Source of the DNA: an uncultured Oxalobacteraceae bacterium
GTDB lineage: Bacteria; Pseudomonadota; Gammaproteobacteria; Burkholderiales; Burkholderiaceae
NCBI GenBank assembly: GCA_946479255.1
Contig: CAMLFK010000007.1
Location: 1-53,860 of the forward strand
Length of the DNA: 53,860 bases
Direction: 5' to 3'
The notes under the pieces were generated by a model. That model did no database searches and had not been told where the DNA came from. It worked only from the letters and a program-made list of their open reading frames with translations. The position numbers were made by a program, and so were the translations under genes. Positions 35,179-44,433 of this stretch are shown here, piece after piece; the stretch's first letter is position 1, and each line of letters starts with the position of its first letter.

Positions 35179-35538
35179 ATGACCCAGCATATCGACAAGC
35201 AAGCCCAGGCCATCGCGGCCGAGATGCCCTTTTCCACTCTGCTTTACAGGTTCATGTTTTTCGACTGGCTGTTCCGCGACGCCAGCATGGCGTGCAACCT
35301 GTACGAGCGGCACGCGGTGGTGCAACACAACCGGCGCATGTGCAAGTATTTCCCAACCTATCTACGGCGCTGGTCCTTCCTGACGGCCTTCGATTTCGGC
35401 CTGGGTTGCCTGTTCGAGCGGGCCCTGCAGGCCAGCCTGCTGTCGGCCTGGTTCTTCACCTGGTCGTGCGTGACCCTGACCGGGATGGTGGTGATCTCGG
35501 TGGCGTGGGCGTTTCTGGCCAATGCCAAATTGCACTAA
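35179..35538 (+). CDS. Hypothetical small protein with C-terminal membrane segments
   Basis: 119 residues from the ATG at 35179, preceded by GAGGTG. A polar N-terminal third with FMFFDWLFRDASMACNLYERH is followed by an aromatic and basic loop (HNRRMCKYFPTYLRRW) and hydrophobic segments at about 68-92 and 95-115. No family is recognised. Base composition is again core-like, so this is the first core gene after the island. Its stop overlaps the end of the convergent DUF2863 gene by 4 bases. Confidence 0.65.
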   Translation: MTQHIDKQAQAIAAEMPFSTLLYRFMFFDWLFRDASMACNLYERHAVVQHNRRMCKYFPTYLRRWSFLTAFDFGLGCLFERALQASLLSAWFFTWSCVTLTGMVVISVAWAFLANAKLH

Positions 35539-36761
35539 GGGGCCTGATACGCCTCCACCTGCTCCGGCCTACCCTGGGCATCGAAGCGCCGCGCCAGGCT
35601 GAGCGACTCCACCCCCAAGGTGGCCAGCGCATCGGCCAGGTTATCGATTTCGCCATGCAGGTCCGCGCCCAGGTCGAGCAGCTTATCGGACGACACCAGC
35701 AGCGAACCATCGGCGCGATACAGATTCACCCGCAGCACCATCTCCTGCTCCACTTCGGCCGGACCGGCCACCGCACGGATCTCGCCGGCCGCAAGGCCGC
35801 TGTCCTCCAGCGCCCCGCCCAGCGCCGACATCAGCTGCAGCATCGCCAGCTCTTCCAGTGCCTGCTCGCGCGCCCCGAACGGCAAATCCTGGTACAAGAA
35901 ATTTAACGCCAGCGCTTCCGGCTGCGGCGACAGGCAGCGCGCCACCAGCGGCGCGGCCTGCACCGTCCAGGCCCGGTAGCGCTCCATGCGCGCCTCGAAA
36001 TAGGCATCAAGCGCCGCTTCCTCTTTCGGGATGCGGTAAAACGCATCGTCGGCCCGCTTGAGCGCGAAGCCCAGCAAGAAACGCAGTTCCAGGGCGCGGT
36101 CGTCGGCGCCAAAGCTGGTCGGACTCCAGGCCTGCATGCTGCGCTCGAGTGCCGGCGTGGCCACCAGCTTTTTCTCAGTCATCGATGCCGCCGCCTCGCG
36201 CACCATGTCGTTCATGGTGCTGTAAGTGAGGTGCTGGAAGCTGTCCAGGTCGTAGGCATGGCTGATCAGCACCACCTGCGCGCGCGGGCTTTCCAGCCCG
36301 GCCGCCTTGATGCTCTCGACCAGCGCCTCGAAGGCCTCGCCATCCTGGAAGCTCTGCTCCTGGCGCAATCCGCCCGTGCTGTGCACGAACAGCGGCACCG
36401 CAAAGGCATTGATCTCCATGGCCGGCGCCCCTTCGCGCCGCAGCAGCACCGTTGCGCTGGCCTCGTCGATACGCTCGCGCAGCAGCTGGCAGGCCGCCGC
36501 ATCGGCGTCGCGCGCGCGCTCGATGGCGCCATACAGCAGCTCGTCGTTTTTCTTGCGCAGCGCATTACGCAGCAGCTTGTTGAACGCGTCTTCCTTGAGC
36601 GTCAGGGCGGCGGCATCGAGCTGGCGCCCGCTCTGCTCGTCGTCGGCGGCCTGCTCGGCCAGGTCCAGCGCCAGGTCGGCCAGGGTTTGCGCCAGGCGCT
36701 CGTCATCTTCCTGGGGCGGCTGGCTGGACGAACGGGGAACGGGACGCTTATTTTTGGGCAT
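35535..36761 (-). CDS. DUF2863 family protein
   Basis: 408 residues, no signal or membrane segments. The N-terminus is basic and proline-rich, followed by an acidic helix-rich region (RLAQTLADLALDLAEQAA) and conserved blocks INAFAVPLFVHSTGG, VVLISHAYDLDSFQHLTYS, FLLGFALKRADDAFY and LNFLYQDLPFGAREQALEEL. These match the DUF2863 proteins found in Burkholderiales; their function is unknown. A hairpin followed by a pyrimidine-rich run lies just upstream (36792-36806). Confidence 0.82.
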   Translation of the reverse strand: MPKNKRPVPRSSSQPPQEDDERLAQTLADLALDLAEQAADDEQSGRQLDAAALTLKEDAFNKLLRNALRKKNDELLYGAIERARDADAAACQLLRERIDEASATVLLRREGAPAMEINAFAVPLFVHSTGGLRQEQSFQDGEAFEALVESIKAAGLESPRAQVVLISHAYDLDSFQHLTYSTMNDMVREAAASMTEKKLVATPALERSMQAWSPTSFGADDRALELRFLLGFALKRADDAFYRIPKEEAALDAYFEARMERYRAWTVQAAPLVARCLSPQPEALALNFLYQDLPFGAREQALEELAMLQLMSALGGALEDSGLAAGEIRAVAGPAEVEQEMVLRVNLYRADGSLLVSSDKLLDLGADLHGEIDNLADALATLGVESLSLARRFDAQGRPEQVEAYQAP

Positions 36762-36791
36762 AGTCGATAGTAAGGGCAGACAGTGAAAGGA

Positions 36792-36806
36792 GCCGGCAAA
36801 GCCGGC
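36792..36806 (-). terminator. Hairpin between the kinase pseudogene and the DUF2863 gene
   Basis: On the minus strand GCCGGC-TTT-GCCGGC is followed by TCCTTTC. It lies 45 bases after the 3' end of the degraded kinase and 30 bases before the DUF2863 start, as expected of a terminator for the upstream gene. Confidence 0.5.
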
Positions 36807-36851
36807 CAGGCCGCTATGGTAGCAAATTACCGGCGCCGATAAACAAGCCGG

Positions 36852-38799
36852 TCAGACGCAGACGCTGTCGCAGTGCAGCAGCCGCAGGATATCCTGCGGG
36901 TCGGCCGGCTTGGCCAGGTGATGATCGAAGCCGGCCTCAAAAGCGCGCTGGCGGTCCTCCGGCTGGCCATAGCCGGTCAGCGCGATGAACAGCGCATCGG
37001 CGAAAGGCGCCATGGCGCGCAGGCGCCGCGCCAGTTCGTAGCCGGTGATGTCGGGCAGGCCGATGTCCAGGATGAAGACTTCGGGCAGCTCGAACATGGC
37101 CCACTCCAGCGCCGCCGCTCCATCGTAATAGGTACTGGTGTGATGGCCGCCGGCTTCCTTGAGCATCAGCGACAGGCTGATGGCGCCGTCGATATTGTCG
37201 TCGACGATCATGACGCGGCGCTCGCGCCCCGCCGGCCCGGCCGCACCCTGCTGCGGCTGTTCCGGCGCGGGTATGGGCTCTCTCAGGCATGGCAGGCGCA
37301 CTTCGAACACGCACCCAAGCCCCGCTCCCGCGCTCGACGCCTGCACGCTGCCGCCGTGCAGCTGCACCAGGCTGCGCACCAGCGCCAGGCCCAGCCCCAG
37401 CCCGCCCTGCGAGCGTCCGGTTTACGTTCACCCTGCGAGAACAGTTCGAACACGCGCGGCAGCAAGTCCGCGCCTATGCCTTCGCCATTGTCGCTGACCC
37501 GCACCACCAGCTCCTCGCCCTCGATGCGGGCCGCCAGTTTGATCTGCCCGTCCGGCGGCGTGTACTTGGCCGCATTGCCCAGCAAGTTGGAAAAAATCTG
37601 GATCAGCCGGGCCGGGTCGCCGGAAAGCGGCAGCGGCCCGTCCGGCAGCACCACCTTGAGCTGATGGTGCCGGGCCTCGAACATGGCGTGGGTCTGTTCG
37701 AGCGCGCGTTCGATCGCAGTCTTCAGGTCGGTCTGCTCGAGCGCCAGCGTGACCAGCCCGCGCGTGACGCGCGAGACATCCAGCAGGTCGCCCAGCAGGC
37801 TGTTCATGTGTTCGATCTGGCGCGAGATCACCTCGCTGGCATAGCGCACCCGGTTGGGATCGGACGGCTGCAGGCGCAGCAGCTGCGCCGCGGTACTGAT
37901 CGGCGCCAGCGGGTTGCGCAGCTCATGGCCCAGCATCGCCAGGAACTGGTCCTTGGCGCGGTTCTGCTGTTCGGCCGCCAGGCGCGCTTCGTGTTCGCTG
38001 GCCAGCAGCTGCTTGCGTTCGGCCTCGGCCGCCTTGCGGTAAGCCTGCGCAAAGACCAGCTGTTCGCCGGCCGCATGCAGCGCCGCGTGCAGCTCGCCCA
38101 CCTCGGCCACGCGCGAATGCTGCAGCGGCGGCGGAATGCCCTTGCCCAGGCCGGCCGCGGCGCTCACCGCGCGCCCGATCGAGCGCACATGGCGGCGCCC
38201 GAAAAAGGCCGCCATCCCGGCTGCGGCCAGCACCGCCGCCAGCAGGCCCGCCGCCGCCACCAGCGACGCGCGCCGGGTCGAGTGCTGCCGGGCCGGCCGT
38301 CCCACCATGGCGGCCGCGTTCAGGTTTCGCGCGACAAAGTGGCGCTACGGTCGATGATGCCAATACGCCATTCGGCCGGCGCATTCGCATTGCGGACCAG
38401 TTCTACGAAATGTTCGCTGGCAAACGCCATGGCCAGCACGTAGCGGCGCCCGTCCGGCAGAGTCACCGGCAGGTTGACTGTTGTAATCAGGCGCTGTACG
38501 GCCGGGCCCATGAACACATCGGAGACCAGGGTTTTACCACCGCCCAGCGCCTGGCGATAAAAACCTTGCAGGTCCCCCGCCTCCAGCGACGGCGACGCCG
38601 CCAGCACTTTCAGTGCAGCCTCGGCGCTGTAGAGCTCTCGATCGACCAGCAGGCCGATGTTGCTTGCCGTTTCACGCAATCCGCGCAGCGCCGCCACGTG
38701 CTCGGCCTCGTGCAGCATGCCCAGCGCCAGCCCGGAAAACAGGACGACCGGCACCAGAATGCCAGCGGCCATCATGAAAAGGTAAGCGCGGATTTTCAT
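36852..38799 (-). pseudogene. Degraded hybrid sensor histidine kinase (three reading-frame fragments)
   Basis: Starting at the ATG at 38799 the first frame gives a membrane anchor and part of a dCACHE-like sensor (up to SATLSRET, stop at 38320-38322). A frame change near 38325 then gives NLNAAAMVGRPARQHSTRRA, a second membrane segment and FFGRRHVRSI; about fifty residues expected between the sensor and that membrane segment are absent. HisKA (FLAMLGHELRNPLAPISTAA) and the first part of HATPase_c follow. A one-base loss in a run of A (ttt at 37421-37423 on +) shifts the frame after FSQGERK; the other frame continues GRSQGGLGLGLALVRSLV and a complete receiver (MIVDDNIDGA, ILDIGLPDITG) to 36852. 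Several lesions argue for real decay, not one base-calling error. Confidence 0.75.
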
Positions 38800-39001
38800 G
38801 CCGGAACGAGCGTCTCGATGTGAATACGGGTGGCTGAACCCGCGATCATACCTCGCCGCCGTATTTCCAGGAGAATAATCTTTATCACAGGGATTTGTTG
38901 TCACAACTTTTACACTTTCGCCCAGCTGCTCCGTGTGATAACGAACAGATAAGCCTTTTGGCCACCCTCACAATGGCTCCATTGAAATAAGGAGCACCAC
39001 C

Positions 39002-39409
39002 ATGAATCGCCAGACCATCGCCCGCAGCGTCCTTGCCGCCACCATTGCCACCAGCATGCTGTTCGCCCCCTTCGCCTTCGCCGAAGGCGACATCGTCAAA
39101 TGCACGGGCGCGGACGGGCGCGTAACGCTGACCGACAGCGCTTGCCAAGCCGGAGAAAGCAGTGTCACGGTGGTCACCGGCGCCGTGCCGGTACTGGCAA
39201 GCGCGGATGTGCCGGCCCCACGCACCGTGCGCACGGCGCGCGAGCGTACGCCAGGGGACGCCGCGCGCAAGGCCCTGGCCCGGCTCGATCCGCCCAGCCG
39301 CAGCCTGGGGCGCGACGTCGCCACGCTCAAAGCCGCACACCAGGCCATGCAGCTGATGGACAGCGCCGCCAGCGCCATGAAGGCACGCCGCATCGCCGGC
39401 TTGCACTGA
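39002..39409 (+). CDS. Secreted DUF4124-like protein
   Basis: 135 residues. A signal peptide (residues 1-26, ending PFAFA before EGDIVK) is followed by IVKCTGADGRVTLTDSACQAG, the DUF4124 pattern with two cysteines likely bonded in the periplasm, then a basic, alanine-rich helical tail (SRSLGRDVATLKAAHQAMQL). Function unknown. It is divergent from the kinase pseudogene, with AAGGAG about six bases before the ATG. Confidence 0.75.
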   Translation: MNRQTIARSVLAATIATSMLFAPFAFAEGDIVKCTGADGRVTLTDSACQAGESSVTVVTGAVPVLASADVPAPRTVRTARERTPGDAARKALARLDPPSRSLGRDVATLKAAHQAMQLMDSAASAMKARRIAGLH

Positions 39410-39433
39410 TCACATGCGCTGAGTTCGTTTGAT

Positions 39434-39461
39434 TTGGCGGTGAGGAATCCTCGCATATAAT
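39434..39461 (+). promoter_or_regulatory. Sigma-70 promoter of the DUF481 gene with a dyad in the spacer
   Basis: TTGGCG (39434-39439), a 16-base spacer and a perfect TATAAT (39456-39461) lie 30 bases before the DUF481 start. The spacer contains GAGGAATCCTC (39442-39452), an odd-length palindrome that could be a repressor site. Confidence 0.5.
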
Positions 39462-39491
39462 GGCGTCAGCATTCACCAACTTGTTGACGCC

Positions 39492-40241
39492 ATGACACTG
39501 TTTCCGATCCGCGCGCTGGCTCTTGCTGCCGCTTGCGGCAGCGCCTGTGCCGCCGCTCCGTCCACGCCGCCCTCCGGCTGGCATACCTCCGCTGAACTGG
39601 GCGCCATCACGGCGTCCGGCAACACTGCCGGTACCTCGGTCACCGGCAAGATCGACGCCCGCCAGGAATTCGACCGCTGGAGCAACCAATACATCGTCAG
39701 CGGCTTCTTCAAGGAAGACGTGCGCCGCCAGGCCGGCAAGGAGGACATCAAGGTCGACACCGCGCGCCGCTACGCGCTCTCGTCCAAGTTCGCCTACCGG
39801 CTCGACGACGATACCGATAAGGTGTACCTGCTGGCCACCCGCGTGGAAGACAAGTTCGGTGCCTACACCGAGCATTCGACCCTTGGCGTGGGACGCAGCA
39901 CGCGCTGGATCCAGACCGACGACAAGACCGTCGACCTGGAGCTCGGGCCGGGCTACTTCAGCGGCGAGCGCCCGAACGGCGAGGCCGAGGAAGGCTTCAC
40001 GGTGCGCGGCGCGGCCGCAATGCGCTTGCAGCTCAGCCCCGTGGCGCATTTCGCGCAGACGGTCAGCGTCGAACGCGGCACTTCAAACGTCCATTCCAGC
40101 GCCGAGACGTCCCTCAGCACCAAGATCAACGGCACCATGCAGATGAAAGCCGCATTCGTGGCACGCAACGACTCCAACGTCCCGGTGAACAAGAAGAACA
40201 CCGACACCCAGACCTCGGTCACGCTGGTGTATTCATTTTAG
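39492..40241 (+). CDS. DUF481 outer-membrane protein (YdiY-like)
   Basis: 249 residues. A signal peptide (about 1-21, ending in SACAA) precedes an amphipathic beta-rich protein: TSAELGAITASGNTAGTSV, GKIDARQEFDRWSNQYIVS, ALSSKFAYRLDDDTDKVYL, LGVGRSTRWIQTDDKTVDLE, ending TDTQTSVTLVYSF with the terminal aromatic residue typical of outer-membrane barrels. This is the DUF481 pattern (E. coli YdiY, salt-induced outer membrane protein). It has a near-consensus promoter. The last 23 bases overlap the end of the LysR-like gene on the other strand. Confidence 0.85.
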   Translation: MTLFPIRALALAAACGSACAAAPSTPPSGWHTSAELGAITASGNTAGTSVTGKIDARQEFDRWSNQYIVSGFFKEDVRRQAGKEDIKVDTARRYALSSKFAYRLDDDTDKVYLLATRVEDKFGAYTEHSTLGVGRSTRWIQTDDKTVDLELGPGYFSGERPNGEAEEGFTVRGAAAMRLQLSPVAHFAQTVSVERGTSNVHSSAETSLSTKINGTMQMKAAFVARNDSNVPVNKKNTDTQTSVTLVYSF

Positions 40242-40542
40242 GTTCCACTTCCGGCGCGCTTGCCGGCACCGCTTTCAGGCGCGCCACCGCCACCTGCAGC
40301 AGGTCGAAGCCGGCCTGCAGGTCGGGCAAGGCGGCGCGCGCCTGCTCGCTCAGCCGCAGGCGGTTCGAGCCGCTCTGGCTGCGATGGAACAGGCGCACGC
40401 CGTGCGACTCTTCCAGCGTGCGCACCAGCTGGCTGACCGCGGCCGGTGTGACGTTCAGTTCTTCAGCCGCGCGCACATAAGACAGGTGGCGCGCCGCCGC
40501 TTCGAAAGCGCGCAGGGCATTGAGATATTGAGGGGCGCGCAT
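40219..40542 (-). pseudogene. LysR-type regulator reduced to its DNA-binding domain
   Basis: 107 residues containing only the LysR winged helix: YLNALRAFEAAARHLSYVRA, ELNVTPAAVSQLVRTLEE, GVRLFHRSQSGSNRLRLSEQ, then a linker helix and a short tail ending EVEPKMNTPA. The N-terminus is GcvA-like. Full LysR proteins have about 300 residues with a ligand domain, which is missing. The gene ends inside the 3' end of the DUF481 gene, so it may be a deletion relic, or a short regulator that still binds DNA. Confidence 0.6.
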
Positions 40543-40663
40543 GGTCGGTTTGGGTCATCCCAATTGTCGAGATGGTTCATCATCGCAGCGGCAAGGGGCG
40601 CCGTCAATACACCCAAAGCCCGGCACATCAGATTTTCTGATGCGGCGATACAGACCATGCGGT

Positions 40664-43378
40664 TTACGCCACCGCGGTGGTGGCAAAGCGGTTGCGCCCG
40701 CGCTGCTTGGCACGGTACAGCGCCTCGTCGGCATGCTTGAGCAGGCCGTCGACCTTGGCCGCATTGCTGGTGCAGCTGGCCACCCCGATGCTGGTCGTGA
40801 CGATGCGCGCCACGCCTTCGATATCGAAAGGCCGTTCCATCGCCTTGATGATCTTGCTCGCCACAATGGTGCATTCGGAATCGGACTGCAAGCCTTCGAG
40901 CAGGATCACGAACTCGTCGCCGGCCAGGCGGCCCACGGTATCGGTCTGGCGCACGCAGGCCGTCAGGCGCCGCCCGAACTCGATCAGCACGGCGTCGCCG
41001 CCGCCATGGCCGAAGCTGTCGTTGATCGACTTGAAGTTATCCAGGTCCAGGTACATCAGCGCGATGTGCGCGCCGCTGCGGTCGCTGTGCACGATGGCGC
41101 GCTCGATCCGCTCGACCAGCTGGGTGCGGTTCGGCAAACCGGTCAGCGCATCGAAGCGCGCCAGCGCGGACAGGCGCTGTTCGACCAGCTTGGTATCGGT
41201 GACATCGTTGACCAGGCAGGTCACGCCGACCGCGTGCCCATCCTCGGCTTGCGGAATGTATTCAGCCTGGAAGTGGCGCGTTTCGCCGCCCAGCTTGCGC
41301 TTGAAGCCCCAGCGTGAACGCTCACCCTGCAAGGCCAGGTCAAAGTAACGCTGGTGCGTTTCCAGTTCCGGGCCGCTCAGGAGCGTGGCGATGTTTTGCC
41401 CTTCGATGCGCGAGAGCGGCATGCCCAGCCAGGTCGAGTGCTGGCGGTTGGCGAACATCATCCGGCCGCTGGCGTCGATCGAATTGACCAGCGCCGGCAA
41501 GTTGTCGGCCACGCTGCGCAGCAGGCGCTGCTGGGTCAGCAGCGCGGTCTCGGTGTTCTTGCGCTCGGTGATGTCCTGCACCATCGAATAAAAACCGGCG
41601 ATGCGCCCGTCCGGTCCCACATCGGGGATGTAATCGTATTGCAGAATGCGTTTGCCTTGCTCGGGCGCGGGAACGTGCTCGAAGGTGATGCGCTCGCCGC
41701 GCAGGGCCGCTTCCATCTGGCCGGCGATCGAGGCCTGGCTTGCGCCCCCAAAGATCTCGCCCACGCTTTTTCCCAGAATCTGCTCGACCGGCATGCCGGT
41801 CACCTCGGCATACATCGAATTGCAGAAGCGGTAGCGGAAATCGCTGTCGATGTAGGCAATCAGCGCCGGCAGATTGTCGGTGATGGTGCGGATGCGGCGT
41901 TCGCTGGCGGCCAGGGTCAGCTGCACCGATTTGAGCTCGCTGATATCGTCCACCAGCGCGACATAGCCGCGCACCTTTCCCTGTTCGTCGATGTCCGGGT
42001 TATAAGCCACCCGGTCCCACTGCAGGCGCCCGTCACGCTGGGTGGGACGCTCGAAGCGCACGGTCTCGCCGCGCAACGCCGCTTCCACATGCACTTCGCT
42101 GACCGCGTAGATCGCCTCGCCCACCACTTCGCGCACGCTCTTGCCGCGGATCGTATTGGACGATATGCCGAAGATCGCCTCGTAGCGCTCATTGCCGAAC
42201 ACAAAGCGGCGCTGCTTGTCGACATAGGCCACCAGCGCCGGCACATGGTTGGCCACCAGGCGCAGGTTATGCTCGCTCTCGGCCACCGCCTGCGTGGCGC
42301 GCTGGCGCTCGTCCATCAGCTGGTCGAAGGCGCGCGCCAGCTCTCCGAGCTCATCGTCGCTGTACGAGGCGGCCGGACTCCACTGGCCGCTGCGCATGCG
42401 CGCCGCCAGCTCGGACAAAGGCAGCAGCTGGCGATCGATGACCAGCCAGACTACCGGTGCGATCACGACGATCAGCACCAGCGCCTTCACGGCCGCGTTA
42501 AGCCGCACGTCGCTGGCGAAGCTGAAGGCCTCGGCGGTCGGATACACCGCCGCCACGATCCAGCCGGTCGAGCCAAGGCGGCGCGTCGACACCAGGGCAT
42601 CCACGTGGCCGATTGTGCTTTCGCCGCCCGTGCGCACGGTGCCGTCCTCGCCCTTGAGCGCCTGGCGCAGGGCCGGGCTGTCGCCCAGGGCCGGATCGGC
42701 CCGCTGCAGCAGGCGCGCCGGGTCCGGATGGGCGATGAATACGCCCTCCTGGCTCATCAGGTAAAAGCCGCCGCTCTTGCCGGTCCGGCTGGCCGAGAGT
42801 TCCTTGATGAAGCTGTCGCGTCCCAGGTCGATCAGGCCGAACAACATGTAGGCAATGCGCCCGTCGGCCGCACGGATAGGCGCGGTCATCACCACCAGCG
42901 GGCGCAGGCTCACCTTGCCCATGATGGGACGGGAAATGACCGGCGCGCCGGTGCGCATGGTGTCGATGAAGTGCTGGCGGTGCGAGAAATTGACGCGGCC
43001 GCGCGTTTCCGGCGCATTCAGGTTGGCCACCTGGCCGCCGCTGGCGTCGACCATCGACAGGTTGGAAAACAGTCCGTCGAGCGCATGGTATTGCTCAAGC
43101 CTGGCCTGGAAGCGTTCCGGCGTGGCGGCGTCCTCGGCCACGTCGCTGGCCAGGCGCAGCAAAGCGTTCTGGCGCAGCAGGATTTTATAGTCGAGATCGC
43201 GGGCGACCTGGCTGATCAGCGCCGCTTCGCGGTCGCGCACCACCTCCTCGATACCGCGCTGGGCGATCAGGACGGCGGCGGCGCTCAAGAGGGAGGCAAT
43301 CAGCAGGACCAGGATGCCGGCCGCGAGCGCAAAACGCGCCTTCAGCGACAGCGGGGCAAGAAAACGGCGGATGTCCAT
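40664..43378 (-). CDS. Membrane diguanylate cyclase (dCACHE-HAMP-PAS3-GGDEF)
   Basis: 904 residues. Membrane segments at about 17-38 and 300-320 bracket a periplasmic dCACHE sensor domain; a HAMP-like linker (LLPLSELAARMRSGQW) and three PAS domains (about 375-490, 500-615, 620-735) follow, then GGDEF (about 745-900) beginning FDALTGLPNRTQLVERIERA. The active site reads AGDEF in GRLAGDEFVILLEG, an accepted variant of GGDEF, with an I-site RQTD five residues before it. It should make cyclic di-GMP in response to a small extracellular ligand; no EAL domain follows. Nearly 200 bases separate it from the upstream hydrolase gene. Confidence 0.9.
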   Translation of the reverse strand: MDIRRFLAPLSLKARFALAAGILVLLIASLLSAAAVLIAQRGIEEVVRDREAALISQVARDLDYKILLRQNALLRLASDVAEDAATPERFQARLEQYHALDGLFSNLSMVDASGGQVANLNAPETRGRVNFSHRQHFIDTMRTGAPVISRPIMGKVSLRPLVVMTAPIRAADGRIAYMLFGLIDLGRDSFIKELSASRTGKSGGFYLMSQEGVFIAHPDPARLLQRADPALGDSPALRQALKGEDGTVRTGGESTIGHVDALVSTRRLGSTGWIVAAVYPTAEAFSFASDVRLNAAVKALVLIVVIAPVVWLVIDRQLLPLSELAARMRSGQWSPAASYSDDELGELARAFDQLMDERQRATQAVAESEHNLRLVANHVPALVAYVDKQRRFVFGNERYEAIFGISSNTIRGKSVREVVGEAIYAVSEVHVEAALRGETVRFERPTQRDGRLQWDRVAYNPDIDEQGKVRGYVALVDDISELKSVQLTLAASERRIRTITDNLPALIAYIDSDFRYRFCNSMYAEVTGMPVEQILGKSVGEIFGGASQASIAGQMEAALRGERITFEHVPAPEQGKRILQYDYIPDVGPDGRIAGFYSMVQDITERKNTETALLTQQRLLRSVADNLPALVNSIDASGRMMFANRQHSTWLGMPLSRIEGQNIATLLSGPELETHQRYFDLALQGERSRWGFKRKLGGETRHFQAEYIPQAEDGHAVGVTCLVNDVTDTKLVEQRLSALARFDALTGLPNRTQLVERIERAIVHSDRSGAHIALMYLDLDNFKSINDSFGHGGGDAVLIEFGRRLTACVRQTDTVGRLAGDEFVILLEGLQSDSECTIVASKIIKAMERPFDIEGVARIVTTSIGVASCTSNAAKVDGLLKHADEALYRAKQRGRNRFATTAVA

Positions 43379-43573
43379 GGCAAACCAAATCTCGATTCAC
43401 AAAATTGTCGAATCGGCGTGGGCATGGCCGAGTGAAGCAGGACGAAGCGCGCGGGGAGGAGGCGCATTTCGTTAATTCCAGTGTACAACAATTTACACCA
43501 AGAAATGTCGCGTTTTCGCCGTTTTTACGAACTTGTTGTTACATTAACGGCTGTAACTAATGCTCGTCCCGGC

Positions 43574-44317
43574 TTAGAGTTGGAAGGACTGCAAGTCATC
43601 GGCAATTTCCAGGCTGGAGAGCGGCAGCAGGCGATGCAGCGCCTGCGCGCTTGCCAGGGGATGGGCCCGATCGCCATTCCAGGCGATGATGCGCGCGGGG
43701 ACATGGGCCAGGGCCCGCAGCTGCTCGGGCGGCGGCAGGTCCGAGCCGGCGGCGCCGGCATACAGAAGCGCGGCGCGGGCCATCCCGTCCGGGTCGACCG
43801 GCGCCGGATCGGCCCGCGCCAGCCAGTTTGGCAGCGCGGTCCGGCTTCCCGCGATCAGCCTGGCGCGCACGCGCGCATCGGCCGCGGCAATGCGCGCATA
43901 CTGTTGTTCCAAAGCCACCCTGGCTTCCCAGATGGCCGGCACGCCGGCCAGCACCAGGCCACGCACCCGCTCCGGCGCGGCCAGCGCCGCGCACAAGGCA
44001 CTGGCCGCGCCCATCGATACGCCGCCGGCCGCAAAGCTGGTCAAGCCGGCAGCGTCCGCCAATGCCAGCAGATCGGCGGCGTAGCTGTCCCAGCGCGCCT
44101 CGCGCTCGCTTGCGCAATCGCTGGAAAGGCCATGCCCGCGCGCGTCGAAGTGGATCACCCTGCTCCCGGGCGCACTCGCCCAGACGCCCGCGCGCGCTTC
44201 CGCCGCCATGCTCGACAGCAGGCCATGCGACCACAGCAGCGCGAGGCCGCCATCGCTGCCGCCATCGTCGCGCACATGCAGGCGCGCACCGCGCACCAGC
44301 TTGAATTGTTCACCCAT
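43574..44317 (-). CDS. Alpha/beta hydrolase
   Basis: 247 residues from the ATG at 44317. The fold is seen in LLWSHGLLSSMAAEARAGVW, VIHFDARGHGLSSDC, the nucleophile elbow GGVSMGAASAL, and IAWNGDRAHPLASAQ with the acid; the expected C-terminal histidine segment is weak (HRLLPLSSLEIADDL), so the triad histidine may be that His. The C-terminus seems short compared with the family. Substrate unknown. It is divergent from topoisomerase IB across 116 bases. Confidence 0.7.
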   Translation of the reverse strand: MGEQFKLVRGARLHVRDDGGSDGGLALLWSHGLLSSMAAEARAGVWASAPGSRVIHFDARGHGLSSDCASEREARWDSYAADLLALADAAGLTSFAAGGVSMGAASALCAALAAPERVRGLVLAGVPAIWEARVALEQQYARIAAADARVRARLIAGSRTALPNWLARADPAPVDPDGMARAALLYAGAAGSDLPPPEQLRALAHVPARIIAWNGDRAHPLASAQALHRLLPLSSLEIADDLQSFQL

Positions 44318-44433
44318 CGGCAAGTCCGTTTCCCAGAGCCGAGCACTCTATCACGCAAGCAAGGCGCACCGGTGTCCGCGCGCCAGTCGTTTGCGCCGAT
44401 GTGTAGACTCTCAGAAAACACTTGAGAGCGGCA

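Noticed and set aside
41354..43435. A 693-codon open frame on + across the large GGDEF gene
   Set aside because: Antisense to a fully assigned multidomain protein; no motif in it.
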